Shown piece after piece: positions 16,705 to 26,020 of a stretch of DNA of 52,829 nucleotides (its first letter is position 1; every line of letters begins with the position of its first letter). The stretch is from positions 1 through 52,829 of the forward strand of contig JANQQN010000261.1 in NCBI GenBank assembly GCA_028289325.1. The letters are read 5' to 3'. A program made the position numbers and the translations under genes. This stretch comes from Myxococcota bacterium. Its GTDB lineage: Bacteria; Myxococcota; Kuafuiibacteriia; Kuafuiibacteriales; Kuafuiibacteriaceae. The notes beneath the pieces are model-generated. The model was not told the DNA's origin. It made no database searches and saw only the letters and a list, made by a program, of their open reading frames with translations.

Positions 16705-19649
16705 CAGATGCCTGCCTTGAGCAGCAGTCGCCGGACGGTCAGGCTGCTGGGATTGATGAGGTACGCCTCGGTCAGCTCCTGCACGGCCCTCGGCCGCTCC
16801 GGCGTCTGGAGGTCGAGCCCGGCGATCTCCACCTTTGCCGCCAGCAGCCCGGGGTCGCTGCGCAGCGCCGACTGGTAGTGATCGCGCGCTTTGTCGAGCT
16901 CCCGATACTTGGCCGTGGCCCGGGCGAGGAGCAGGTATCCCAGCGCCGAGCCCCGCTCGACGGCCAGGAGCTTGCGCGCGGCTCGACGGGCCCGCTGGCG
17001 ATCGCCGCGGTCGAGGGCGAGTTGGGCCTGGTAGATGAGCGCGGTCATGTTCGCGTCGTCGAGGCGCAACGCTCGCTCGATCGCGGCCTTCGCCCGCACC
17101 CGGTCTCCCATGTGGTAGAACAGCAGACCGATCGAGGAGTTGGCGACGGATGCGTTGCGCTCGTCGATCGCCGCGCGCCGGAACTGATCGATCGCTTCGT
17201 GGACAGCGAGCGGGCTCAGCGCCAAAAGCCCGACCCGGCTTCGGGTGTCGACGGACTGCGGGTCGACGTCGGCCGCCCGGCGCATCAGCGCGAAGGCCTG
17301 CGCGACGCCGCCCTGACGCAGATACAGACCGGCCAGAACGCCCTTGAGCCGCGGATCTTGGGGGTCGTTGGTCAGCGCCTCCTGCAGCTTCTGGATCGCC
17401 GCCGCGGTCTGGTCTTGCGCCGCGAGGGCGCGGCCCGCGAGGACCAGGACCGCCGGCTCCCCCGAGCGGGCCGACTCGGCCTGGCGAGCGTACAGAGACG
17501 CCGTCGTTGGCGAATTGACGAACAGCTCCGCCTCTCCGCGGACGAGCAGAGCGGCGGGATCGCGGGACGCGTAGCGAAGCGCCTGGGTCGCCAGCTCCAG
17601 CGCCCGCGGGCCCCGCCGCCGGCGCAGCTCCGCCCGCGCCCACCCGGCATACACCTGGGCCCCACGGCTGCCGTACAGTTTGGCGCTGTTGGCGAGCTGC
17701 CGGTAGTACACGACGGCCTGGCTCGAACGGTCACTGTTGAGCTCGAGCTCCGCGAGCGCCAGCAGCGCGGCCTGGGTGTCGCCGCCGAGCGCGAGGGCGC
17801 GCCGGTAGTACTGCTTCGCTTCCTCGAGCTCGCCGACTTCCTCCGCGACCCAGCCGTAGACCCGATGGGTGGCCGCGTTCGACGGGTCGGCTTTCAGCCG
17901 CTCCGACAAGATCTGAAACGCCGACGCGTACCGGCCGTGTTTCGCGTAGGCTTCGCCGAGGACCCGGTCCGCGCGCCGCAATTCCGGCAGCAGCTGTTTG
18001 GCCCGCTCGGCCTCCTGGATGGCCAGCGTGACGTTGCCTTCCATGTAACACTCGGCGAGCAGGAGCTTGGCCCGCCCGTCGGTCGCGTCGCGCTGAAGCG
18101 CCGCATCGGCGCCCGCGCGGCATCCGTTGAGATCCCGCCGCCGCAGCGCGATCGCGCCCAGCGCCCGGTGAGCGGCGGCGCTTCGGGGCTCGAGGCGGGC
18201 GGCATACCGAGCCGCGCGCTCCATCACCCGGAGCTCTTCAGGCGGGATCATCGCGTGTCGCCACACCACGAGATTCTCGACATACCCGGCGATGGCGTCG
18301 GCGTCTTCATCGTCCAGCAGCAGGGCTCGCTGAAATCCGCGGTCGGCCTGTCGATAGCCGCGCCAGGTGTCTTCGAGATGCCGCGCCCTCGCGGTCACCA
18401 GATGCTCCGCCGCCGTGCCGGATACGTCGGGATGCGCGAGGGCCCACTTGTCGCGGTATCGCTGCAGGGGACTGGGCCCCGTCGGTCGATCCGCGCCACC
18501 GCTGGTGGTCAACCCGCTCACCAGCCGTCCGAGCTGATCCCGTTCGCTGTAACCGAGGTAACCGACCCCGCCGATGATCATCAGCAGGAGCACGGGGGTC
18601 ACGAGGCGGCCTAGATTGAAGTCTATGCCCGGCGTCGAGAACCGCGCGCCGGCGGCGCTGTACGGATAGATGCTGGGCGCATCATTCGTCAGGCTGGCCA
18701 GATACGCGAGCTCCTTGAATCGGGAGATCGGACCGAAGTCGATACCGTCGCGGGAAAAGTCGTCGGTGGCCGCGAAGGACCTGCTCCGAATGCGCGACCG
18801 GAGCTCCTCCAGGGTCATGGGGCCCGACACCAGCCCGTCGGGGCTGCGAACATGCCACTGAGCCCCCATCCCGCTCGAGGAGACCGGCGCCGCCACCGCG
18901 TCGCCGTCCACCGCACGGCGGTCTTTTTGGTGCGTATCACAAAGGCCGATGACCTTATCGAACTCGTCGACGAGCGCCGTGCCACACACCTGGCAGGTGC
19001 TGGGGGTGGTATCGACGACGGGGGGCCCCATCTGGCCCGCGAAGCCCACGTCGCCGGAGCGAGGGGCGCTGCTGTACGCGGGTCCCATGTCGTCGGACAG
19101 GCTCAGGTCGAGCGAGGTGCCGAAGCGGGGCGCACCATCGTCGCGGCTCGACGTCGGGGCTGGGGGCGAGAACGACGTCGGCGCGGGGGGAAAGGACGTC
19201 GGTCCCGGCGAAGGTGGCCCGCCGGGAGCGTTCTTGTGGACCGTGAAGCCTTGTCCACCCCCGAAGCTCAGGGGCCCGGATGCGAAGGCGCTAGCCCCCG
19301 AGGTCATCGGAGCCGACGGCGCCGCCCGAAGGTCCGGCGTTCGCGTACTGAGCACGTCGCCGCTATTTCCCAGCAGGTCGAAGCTGACCGGACCGGAGCC
19401 GGCGAGATTGCCCGAGCCGGCGAGATTGCCCGAAGCACCGAGGCTTCCGGTCGGCGGGGGCCCAGGGAACGGTTGCGGCGCAGCCCCCACGGCGGACAGC
19501 GGCGAGCTGCTGATCGGCGCCCCACCCTTCTGCACCAGTTTGACGTGGCCACAGTACGGGCACTGCGCGCCGATCGGCGTGTCCGACAGCTGCGCATCGT
19601 CGATGGTGTAGGTCGCGGTACAGTTCTCGTTCTCGCACTCGATCCGCAT
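16704..19649 (-). CDS. Zinc-ribbon / GYF / TPR membrane protein
   Basis: Large (981 aa) multidomain protein. It starts with a zinc ribbon (Cys5, Cys10, Cys30, Cys33; RIECENENCTATYTIDDAQL), then a Pro/Ser/Gly-rich linker. A second small zinc finger comes next (CQVCGTALVDEFDKVIGLCD). A GYF_2-type module follows (about 265-320; QWHVRSPDGLVSGPMTLEEL), then a single membrane helix (about 350-372; LLLMIIGGVGYLGY). At least ten TPR-like repeats run to the C terminus. The topology suggests a cytoplasmic N-terminal sensor/adaptor and a periplasmic TPR scaffold. Such architecture is common in Myxococcota; a specific function is not assigned. ATG 19649 follows AGGGG. It is coupled to purD by a one-base overlap. 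Confidence 0.75.
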   Translation of the reverse strand: MRIECENENCTATYTIDDAQLSDTPIGAQCPYCGHVKLVQKGGAPISSSPLSAVGAAPQPFPGPPPTGSLGASGNLAGSGNLAGSGPVSFDLLGNSGDVLSTRTPDLRAAPSAPMTSGASAFASGPLSFGGGQGFTVHKNAPGGPPSPGPTSFPPAPTSFSPPAPTSSRDDGAPRFGTSLDLSLSDDMGPAYSSAPRSGDVGFAGQMGPPVVDTTPSTCQVCGTALVDEFDKVIGLCDTHQKDRRAVDGDAVAAPVSSSGMGAQWHVRSPDGLVSGPMTLEELRSRIRSRSFAATDDFSRDGIDFGPISRFKELAYLASLTNDAPSIYPYSAAGARFSTPGIDFNLGRLVTPVLLLMIIGGVGYLGYSERDQLGRLVSGLTTSGGADRPTGPSPLQRYRDKWALAHPDVSGTAAEHLVTARARHLEDTWRGYRQADRGFQRALLLDDEDADAIAGYVENLVVWRHAMIPPEELRVMERAARYAARLEPRSAAAHRALGAIALRRRDLNGCRAGADAALQRDATDGRAKLLLAECYMEGNVTLAIQEAERAKQLLPELRRADRVLGEAYAKHGRYASAFQILSERLKADPSNAATHRVYGWVAEEVGELEEAKQYYRRALALGGDTQAALLALAELELNSDRSSQAVVYYRQLANSAKLYGSRGAQVYAGWARAELRRRRGPRALELATQALRYASRDPAALLVRGEAELFVNSPTTASLYARQAESARSGEPAVLVLAGRALAAQDQTAAAIQKLQEALTNDPQDPRLKGVLAGLYLRQGGVAQAFALMRRAADVDPQSVDTRSRVGLLALSPLAVHEAIDQFRRAAIDERNASVANSSIGLLFYHMGDRVRAKAAIERALRLDDANMTALIYQAQLALDRGDRQRARRAARKLLAVERGSALGYLLLARATAKYRELDKARDHYQSALRSDPGLLAAKVEIAGLDLQTPERPRAVQELTEAYLINPSSLTVRRLLLKAGI

Positions 19650-19689
19650 GAGGGCCCCTGCCGTCGATCGTCACTATCGACGCCGCCGC

Positions 19690-21312
19690 CTAATGGCGAA
19701 AGTGTCTCACGCCGGTGAACAGCATCGCTACCTGATGCTCGTTGGCGGCCTTGATCACTTCGTCATCCCGAATGCTACCTCCAGGCTGGACGATCGCGGT
19801 TGCGCCCGCCTCCGCTAGGACATCCACTCCATCCCGGAACGGAAAGAATGCGTCGGACGCGACCTGAGCGCCCCGAAGCCGGTCCGGCGCTTTGAGACCA
19901 CACAGCTTCACCGAATCGACCCGACTCATCTGACCTGCGCCTACTGCGACGACACGGTCCGACCGTCCGAACACGATCGCGTTCGATCGGACGTGTTTCG
20001 CCACCACCCAGGCGAAGCGGAGGCCCGCCAGCTCGTCCGCGGCCGGGGCGCGATCGCTCACCACCTTCGCCCCCGCGAGCTCCGCACTCAGGCCTGGCCC
20101 CTCGTCGGCGGACTGAACCAGCATCCCACCCCGGACCTGCCGAATTTCGAAGCCCGGGCGGGCGGGCGGCCGCCACGCCGCGGGATCTTCGAGCAGCAGG
20201 GCCCGGAGGTTCTTCTTTTTGGCGAGAACTTCGCGCGCGGCGTCCGTGTATCCGGGTGCGATCAGCACCTCGAAAAATGCCTCGGTCAATACCTGGGCCG
20301 TGTCCTCGTCGACGGTCCGGTCCACGGCGACCACCGCTCCGAACGCTGACGTGGGGTCCACCGCTCGCGCATCTTGCACCGCCGTCGCGAGCGCCGAAGC
20401 CCGCGCGGCGCCGCAGGGATTGTTGTGTTTGATGAACACGGCCACCGCGTCGTCGCCGAGGGTGGCGAGGTCGACACACAGCCCGAACGCGCTGTCGAGG
20501 TCGAGCAGGTTGTTGTACGACAGCGCCTTGCCCTGGAGCTGCTGCGCTGCCGCCAACAGCGACGGGGCTCGGCCCACCTGTTCGTAAAAGGAAGCCGTCT
20601 GATGAGGATTTTCGCCGTAGCGCAGGGTCTGCCGTCGGGTGAAAGCGAAGGTGAGCCGATCTGGCGGCTCGGGGGGCGGAGGCGGGGTCGCGGCGTCGAC
20701 CGCTTCCCCCTCGGGCTCCTGCGTCTGCGTCTCGAAGAAGCTCGCGATGACCGAGTCGTATCGGGACGTGTGCTGGAACACCTTGCGAGCCATCCGGCGC
20801 CGCAACGCGGACGCGACGCCCTCCTCGCTTTGCAGCGCGGCCAGGACCTCGGGGTAGTCCTCAGGATCTACGACCGGAAGCACATGCGCATGATTCTTGG
20901 CGGCGGCGCGCAAAAGGGTCGGCCCGCCGATGTCGATCTGCTCGACGGTGTCATCGAAGCCGGCCTGCTGAGCCAGCGCACCTTCAAAGTCGTACAGATT
21001 GACCACCACCAGATCGAAGTAACCGAGGCCCTGGGCCTCCATTTGGTCACGATGGTTCGCGATATCCCGTCGAGCCAAAATGCCGGCGTGAATTTTTGGA
21101 TGCAGGGTTTTGACGCGTCCGTCGAGCATCTCCGGCCAACCGGTGTAGTCACTGAGCGCGACGACGGTCAGTCCAGCGTCCGCAAGAACCCGGGCCGTTC
21201 CTCCGGTCGAGACCAGCTCCACCCCGAGCGCGGCTAGCCCTTCCGCGAAAGGGACGAGCCCGGCTTTATTGGTCACGCTGAGCAGGGCACGCGGCGAAGA
21301 AGCGGCTCTCAC
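19690..21312 (-). CDS. purH: Bifunctional AICAR formyltransferase/IMP cyclohydrolase
   Basis: Catalyses the last two steps of IMP synthesis. The 540-aa protein has the MGS-like IMP cyclohydrolase domain (about 1-150; [43 protein letters not shown]). The AICARFT domain follows (about 205-540; [26 protein letters not shown] with the catalytic Lys-His, [23 protein letters not shown]). A Pro-rich linker (about 208-222) joins them. Start is GTG at 21312, matching the family beginning, with only a weak ribosome-binding site. It lies 40 bp upstream of the TPR-purD-HAD genes on the same strand. Confidence 0.96.
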   Translation of the reverse strand: MRAASSPRALLSVTNKAGLVPFAEGLAALGVELVSTGGTARVLADAGLTVVALSDYTGWPEMLDGRVKTLHPKIHAGILARRDIANHRDQMEAQGLGYFDLVVVNLYDFEGALAQQAGFDDTVEQIDIGGPTLLRAAAKNHAHVLPVVDPEDYPEVLAALQSEEGVASALRRRMARKVFQHTSRYDSVIASFFETQTQEPEGEAVDAATPPPPPEPPDRLTFAFTRRQTLRYGENPHQTASFYEQVGRAPSLLAAAQQLQGKALSYNNLLDLDSAFGLCVDLATLGDDAVAVFIKHNNPCGAARASALATAVQDARAVDPTSAFGAVVAVDRTVDEDTAQVLTEAFFEVLIAPGYTDAAREVLAKKKNLRALLLEDPAAWRPPARPGFEIRQVRGGMLVQSADEGPGLSAELAGAKVVSDRAPAADELAGLRFAWVVAKHVRSNAIVFGRSDRVVAVGAGQMSRVDSVKLCGLKAPDRLRGAQVASDAFFPFRDGVDVLAEAGATAIVQPGGSIRDDEVIKAANEHQVAMLFTGVRHFRH

Positions 21313-21343
21313 CCCGCTCGTTTAGCAGAATTGAGCCGCGAGA

Positions 21344-22138
21344 TCAGTCGTCGAGAACCGGCAGCAAGTGATGCCCCGGGGTTGCTGGTCCACCGACGAC
21401 GATGTCGTCGCCGTGGAGGAATGACGACAGCGAAGCCTCGCCCGAACGAAGCTTGTCGAGGCCGCTCGCCTCGACCTGGCGGATCCGCTCTCGGGTCAGA
21501 TTCATGATGTCTCCGACCTCTTCCAGCGTGATCCCGCCTCGCTCGGCGACATCGAGGGCACACGTCTCCTCCAGCTGCCAGACCTCCATCCCGGGAAAAT
21601 TGATCTTGATGGAGCCGGTCATCGGATTGACGTCGAGAAACAGGTGATACCGGCAAGCGACGTAAAGACACGGTCGCTTGCCTTCCCGGCAATCGGAGCG
21701 ATGCTTGGGTCGCTCGTACTCCAGGACCACCGGCAAGCCTCCCTGCGCGATGAGCCGTCGTCGGTCGCGCAGCATCTGCTTACGCGCGATGGTCTGACTG
21801 CGCCGTCGGGCGTCTTTGCTTCCTCCACCGGCGCGTGCGGGTAGCTCGGTCAGGGCCTCCGACAGGTCGTCGTCGTCGACAGGCTCCGGTTCAGCGACGG
21901 TTTCGTCAGGGTCGTCGTCGGCCCCAACGGGGCCGGTCGTCGCGTCGGCAGGCTCGATCCCGGAGAGGTGTTCGGCCGCGGGAAGAGAGCTGTCCGCATG
22001 CCAAACGTCAGCGCCGTCCGGACCGGACGCCTCCTCCCATTCGACTCGGCGGCCGTGTTCGGATCTATCGGCGCTCGATGGGTCGGGCGCCTTCAGGTCA
22101 TCGGAGGACGGGGACGAACCGCCGTCCCTCCGGCTCAC
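21344..22138 (-). CDS. Sigma-70 region-4-like DNA-binding protein
   Basis: The 264-aa product has a long acidic, low-complexity N-terminal half (about 1-110) and a basic linker. A conserved C-terminal domain follows with three cysteines ([20 protein letters not shown]). Its helix-turn-helix reads [20 protein letters not shown], then [16 protein letters not shown]. The HTH is a clear match to sigma-70 region 4 (-35 recognition), but regions 2 and 3 are absent, so it is not a complete sigma factor. Start GTG 22138 overlaps the upstream MerR-like gene by four bases (GTGA). Such stand-alone region-4 proteins are known in Myxococcota; role unknown. Confidence 0.7.
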   Translation of the reverse strand: MSRRDGGSSPSSDDLKAPDPSSADRSEHGRRVEWEEASGPDGADVWHADSSLPAAEHLSGIEPADATTGPVGADDDPDETVAEPEPVDDDDLSEALTELPARAGGGSKDARRRSQTIARKQMLRDRRRLIAQGGLPVVLEYERPKHRSDCREGKRPCLYVACRYHLFLDVNPMTGSIKINFPGMEVWQLEETCALDVAERGGITLEEVGDIMNLTRERIRQVEASGLDKLRSGEASLSSFLHGDDIVVGGPATPGHHLLPVLDD

Positions 22139-22869
22139 GTCCGACTCCGACGCCCCGCACCTCGCGCGGCCCGACGGGTCCCGCGGCTCGGCGCCTTCGC
22201 CGCCGCGCTCGTGCCGCCCTTGGCCCCCCGCCCTTTGCCTACCGCGGCTTTCTTAGTCCGAGCGCGGGTGGTGGTCTTCTTCTTGCGACGGGCGGTCGGC
22301 GTCGCCGCCGCCCGCGCGGCCGCCCCTCGGGGCGTCGACCGACTCGCCGTCTTGGGCGTCGAAGTCCCCGCGTTCTTGACGCTGGCCCGGTCGAGCTCTC
22401 CGCTCCACTTTTCGAGCGACTTCAGCCACGCCTTGGCGTCTCGCTTGAGATCGCTCAACTCGGACCGCAATGGACCTTTCGACCGGCGATCCAGCTCTCG
22501 ATGCCCCAGGTCTGCCTCCGCCGCCCCGAGCACCTCTTCCATGGACACCCGAACCAGGGCCAGCTTGGCGCGGACCGCTTGGGCGGCCCGAGCGAGCTCT
22601 TCCAGCGTATCGCCTTGGTCCATCGCACGACGAATTTCGTCGACTCGACGGATGACCTCGACGGGATAAATCCCCCGGGACCCGCGATGCTTGCCTTTCT
22701 GTCCGACCCGGCGACTCCGCGGAAGTAAGCCCAGCTGAACGTACTTGCGAAGGGTGGCCTCGGTCAGAGGCTCTCCCACCTCGTCGAGAACCGCCAGGAT
22801 TTGCTTGGAAGAGAGGCCTTCGGGATAGGTTCGCTCGATCTCTTGAAGCTTTCTTGCCGACAGCGCCAT
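22135..22869 (-). CDS. MerR-type HTH regulator with a basic histone-like tail
   Basis: The 244-aa protein has an N-terminal winged helix of MerR type (about 1-80; [20 protein letters not shown], then [17 protein letters not shown] and a coiled helix). A charged helical middle (about 85-150) follows. The C-terminal tail of about 90 residues is almost only Lys, Arg, Ala, Thr, Ser and Gly ([20 protein letters not shown]), like H1-type or KTx-repeat histone-like tails. ATG 22869 has AAAGGA eight bases upstream. It has its own promoter-like sequence and is coupled by a four-base overlap to the sigma-region-4-like gene, suggesting a regulatory pair. Target unknown. Confidence 0.7.
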   Translation of the reverse strand: MALSARKLQEIERTYPEGLSSKQILAVLDEVGEPLTEATLRKYVQLGLLPRSRRVGQKGKHRGSRGIYPVEVIRRVDEIRRAMDQGDTLEELARAAQAVRAKLALVRVSMEEVLGAAEADLGHRELDRRSKGPLRSELSDLKRDAKAWLKSLEKWSGELDRASVKNAGTSTPKTASRSTPRGAAARAAATPTARRKKKTTTRARTKKAAVGKGRGAKGGTSAAAKAPSRGTRRAARGAGRRSRT

Positions 22870-22890
22870 TACGCCCGTCCTTTGAAACTA

Positions 22891-22919
22891 AGGGTAGGGG
22901 GAGACCGAAGGGGTGTCAA
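22891..22919 (-). promoter_or_regulatory. Putative promoter of the MerR-like/sigma-like gene pair
   Basis: On the minus strand TTGACA (22914-22919) is followed after exactly 17 bp by TACCCT (22891-22896); the start codon is 21 bp further on. The perfect -35 and correct spacing make a vegetative promoter likely. A 10-bp hairpin (22918-22942) touches its upstream edge. Confidence 0.55.
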
Positions 22920-22942
22920 GGGGCCTTCCCGGAAGGTCCCTT
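22918..22942 (-). terminator. Hairpin between the Ser/Thr kinase gene and the MerR-like gene
   Basis: AAGGGGCCTT (22918-22927) pairs with AAGGTCCCTT (22933-22942) with one G-U pair and a 5-nt loop. It lies 67 bp after the kinase stop codon on the minus strand. No T-run follows, so it is a weak or factor-dependent terminator candidate, or an upstream element of the adjacent promoter. Confidence 0.35.
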
Positions 22943-23008
22943 TCAAACGATTCCATTCAAAATCGATGACCAGCCCCTCTCCAGGGCGTTAACCGGCCGC
23001 AGGGCCGG

Positions 23009-25066
23009 TCAGAACTCCAGGGAGAGGGTTCGTGCGCGCCCGGCGGGGATGGTCACCGTTCGCTCCTGGGGCGGGAGCCCTTTGACCCGAACGCGGACCC
23101 GGACCGGCCGACCGGCGGGAACGTCGCTGAGCGTCAAAGGCGTGACCCGTCCGTCGGCCTCCCGCCCGTCTACGGTGACCGTGGCCCCCGCGGGAACGGT
23201 CTGCACCCGTAAAGTGGCGGCCGGTTCGAGCTTGAACCGGATGGCCGGGGTCCCGGTGTGGACGGCCGCGGTCAGGATGCGCTGGCTCGTCGCGTATCCT
23301 GCCTTTCGGACCTCGATCCGGTGGTCGACGCCCGGGATCAACTCGACGTGGAACGGGGTCGAGCTCGACTGCCGCTCCCCGTCCACCAGCACCACCGCAC
23401 CCGAAGGCTCGGACTCGATCCGATAGCCGGAGTTCATGGCCTCCGCGCCGTCCGCGCCCTCCCCCCCCGCGAGCACCTCCTGCACGAGCGGCATAAGCCG
23501 ATCCCGCAGGGCGTAGACGGTCCCCGCCAGCGCGGCGAGGAGGACCACGGTGACCACCAAACCCCACGACGAGCCTTGGGGCTCAGGCTTGGGACGCCGT
23601 AATGGGCGCGCGACGGGGGTGGTGCGAACCGTGGGCCGGGGAGCCGAGGCGAGGTCGAGCTCCGGTACGGCGTCGACCCCCGGCCCGCCGAGGTCGAGTA
23701 CGCGTCCTTGGCCCGGTCGGTGTTCGACGTCGGCCGAGCCTCGCGCGCCGGGCTCATGTGACCGAAAGTCCCCGGTGACCTGCAGCTCGCCACCGAACGA
23801 CGGGTTGCCGGTCGATTGAATGTTATCGCTCGAAAAGCCGAACTCCGCCCGCACGGCGTCCGTGGAGCGCGCGGGCACGGGCACCCGACCCATCGGCCCC
23901 GTCGGCTCTCCAAGAAGGATCGGCGCCGACTCGGTCCCGACCTCGGCCGGCGGCGGCTGAATGTCCCAGCTCTTGGGTACCGCCCTCATCGACGGCCGTG
24001 GCCGCTTGGACGACATGGTGACCCCGAAGACCTCTTCGTATTTTTGGGCCTCATCCATCGAGGCCAGCGACGGCCGAACGGTGACCGGGCGCCGCATCGG
24101 ATCGCCGGCCGGCGACACCAGCTCCCCAGTCGGGGGCTGTTCGGGATGCTCGACCCGACCATCGACCAGGTCTTTGATGTACTGAGCGAGGGCGGCCTGG
24201 CCGGCGTAGTGGGTCATCGCGGCCTGAAACCTCTCCAGCTCGAGGTGCATCTGCTGGGCGGTCTGAAAACGATCCTCCGGCGGTATGGCCAGTGCGGCGT
24301 CGAGGATCTGAAGGAACTGTCGGGGCAGATCCGACCGGACCTCCTCCACGCTGCGCACCGGACGAGCCGGCGAGTAGTCCGGCGCCCGCTCGAGGTTGGG
24401 ATCGTGCAGCCGCTGGTTGGTCAGCAGCTCCCACAGACAGATCCCCAGACTGAACAGATCGGAGCGACCGTCGACCTGCTCTCCGCGGGACTGCTCGGGC
24501 GACATGTAGCCAAACTTGCCCACCGCCCCCTTGGCCTGCACCCGGGTCAAGCCGGCTCGAGCCTTGGCGATACCGAAGTCGACGATCTTCACCGCCCCGT
24601 CGACGGACACGATCAGGTTGTGGGGAGAGACATCGCGGTGGACGAGGCCAAGGCTCACGCCCGTTCCGTCGGTGAGCGCGTGGGCGTAGTGCAGCCCCTG
24701 ACACACCTGGGACGCGATGTTCGCGACGTGCTGCAGGGGGAGGTGTTGGCCGATGGATCGGAGCTTGCGGCGGATGTCGTCGACCGTGTAGCCGGGCACG
24801 TACTCCATGGCGATGTAGTACGTGTTGTCGACGAGCCCGAAGTCGTAGACCTGGGCGATGTTGGGGTGGTTGAGCAGCGCGGCGAGGCGAGCCTCATCCT
24901 CGAATAGCTTCACGAAGGCGCGGTCGCTCGCCAGCTGGGGCAGCACGCACTTGAGCACCACCGGCTTGACGAATCCTTCGGGACCGATCTTTTCCCCGAG
25001 GTAGACTTCTCCCATGCCGCCGACGGCGAGCCTCTTCCGGAGCCGGTAGCTGCCGAGGCGGTCCAC
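23009..25066 (-). CDS. Ser/Thr protein kinase with C-terminal PEGA domains
   Basis: Eukaryotic-like protein kinase of 685 aa. The catalytic domain (about 7-285) shows the glycine loop (LAVGGMGEVYLG), Lys39 (VVLKC), helix-C Glu58, HRD at 143-145 in LVHRDVSPHNLIV, DFG at 163-165 and YMSPEQSRGEQVDGRSDLFS. Ser replaces the usual Lys after HRD (HRDVS), a variant frequent in Myxococcota kinases. A disordered linker, one membrane helix (about 515-535; LVVTVVLLAALAGTVYAL) and two PEGA-type beta domains follow (SEPSGAVVLVDGERQSSSTP; VQTVPAGATVTVDGREADG). The PEGA part is predicted outside the membrane. Start is GTG 25066. Signal and substrates unknown. Confidence 0.92.
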   Translation of the reverse strand: MDRLGSYRLRKRLAVGGMGEVYLGEKIGPEGFVKPVVLKCVLPQLASDRAFVKLFEDEARLAALLNHPNIAQVYDFGLVDNTYYIAMEYVPGYTVDDIRRKLRSIGQHLPLQHVANIASQVCQGLHYAHALTDGTGVSLGLVHRDVSPHNLIVSVDGAVKIVDFGIAKARAGLTRVQAKGAVGKFGYMSPEQSRGEQVDGRSDLFSLGICLWELLTNQRLHDPNLERAPDYSPARPVRSVEEVRSDLPRQFLQILDAALAIPPEDRFQTAQQMHLELERFQAAMTHYAGQAALAQYIKDLVDGRVEHPEQPPTGELVSPAGDPMRRPVTVRPSLASMDEAQKYEEVFGVTMSSKRPRPSMRAVPKSWDIQPPPAEVGTESAPILLGEPTGPMGRVPVPARSTDAVRAEFGFSSDNIQSTGNPSFGGELQVTGDFRSHEPGARGSADVEHRPGQGRVLDLGGPGVDAVPELDLASAPRPTVRTTPVARPLRRPKPEPQGSSWGLVVTVVLLAALAGTVYALRDRLMPLVQEVLAGGEGADGAEAMNSGYRIESEPSGAVVLVDGERQSSSTPFHVELIPGVDHRIEVRKAGYATSQRILTAAVHTGTPAIRFKLEPAATLRVQTVPAGATVTVDGREADGRVTPLTLSDVPAGRPVRVRVRVKGLPPQERTVTIPAGRARTLSLEF

Positions 25067-25139
25067 ACCGTGATCCTAGCAAGGTCGACGCCCGGAATCA
25101 TCCGAATGCCCGCCACCACGCGGATCGGTGGTCATCCTT

Positions 25140-25901
25140 TCACGGCCGGGGCTCAGACAGGGGCGCGCCAGGGTCGTACGCGAGCCGGCCATCGCCGTAG
25201 ACCAGCACCACCCGACCGTACTCGCGGGGGGTGAACAGCAATAGGCTTTGATTCTTCGCCGCGCCGTAGATCCGTTCGAACCACTCCTCGGCATAGTCCT
25301 GGGGCGGTCGACGACCCGCAACGCCGAGACCGAAGTCCACGCCGGCCGCGTTTCGGCGGCGGGCGACTTCGTGCCCGAGGACGGTGGTCTCCGCCTGCTC
25401 GGTGAGGATCGCGAGGTCGAGTAGGCGCAGGCCATCAGGGTTCAACACCTCGGTGTCCGCGTCGTTCGCCGCCCGCGCCCGAGTCGAAACCAGCTCCTGC
25501 CGCGCGGTGTTCAAACGACGGCGCAGATCTTTCAGCTGAGGCCGCCGGGACGACAATGCGTCTTCGGCCACCATCTGCTGGATCCGCGGCTGATTCACGG
25601 TGTTGAGGGCGATCAGTCGGTCCGTGAGCTCCTGGACCCGATGCACGCCCTGCACGACGGCGGCCGCGACCAGGAGCCGGGGCAGATGCTCGGCGTCCTT
25701 CGCGGCGGGTCCGTACGCGTTGAGAATGATGGTGGGCCGCCACTCGTAATCCCGGCGCAGCGGCATCAGATCCGCGTCGGTGATCTCGCGGGGGGGAAGG
25801 AAGTCCTGGCCCCGATCCCGCCGCGGAGGGGGCGCGAGGTCCATCCTTTGAAGATACTTCCACAGGGGACTGAGCCGCGGCTGGGCGTCATCCTTGGCCA
25901 C
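25140..25901 (-). CDS. Uncharacterised protein, 253 aa
   Basis: I do not recognise this family. The product has a short N-terminal segment (SPLWKYLQRMDLAPPPRRDR), a beta-rich stretch (YEWRPTIILNAYGPAAKDAE) and a long charged helical region with coiled-coil character (about 85-160). The C-terminal part contains EEWFERIYGAAKNQSLLLFT and GRVVLVYGDGRLAYDPG. No signal peptide or membrane helix. Start is GTG 25901; an internal ATG exists 19 codons later. It lies 73 bp upstream of the kinase on the same strand and may share its transcript. Confidence 0.6.
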   Translation of the reverse strand: MAKDDAQPRLSPLWKYLQRMDLAPPPRRDRGQDFLPPREITDADLMPLRRDYEWRPTIILNAYGPAAKDAEHLPRLLVAAAVVQGVHRVQELTDRLIALNTVNQPRIQQMVAEDALSSRRPQLKDLRRRLNTARQELVSTRARAANDADTEVLNPDGLRLLDLAILTEQAETTVLGHEVARRRNAAGVDFGLGVAGRRPPQDYAEEWFERIYGAAKNQSLLLFTPREYGRVVLVYGDGRLAYDPGAPLSEPRP

Positions 25902-26020
25902 CTTGGCCAGGGTGACGCCCCCGCCGGGCTCAGATCAACCGTCGGCTGACTTTGACGCTCCGCAGGCTCCGCTTGCGTACGCCGCGCCGGGTTCCGACCT
26001 GCGTCGGAACCCGCCGAGTC

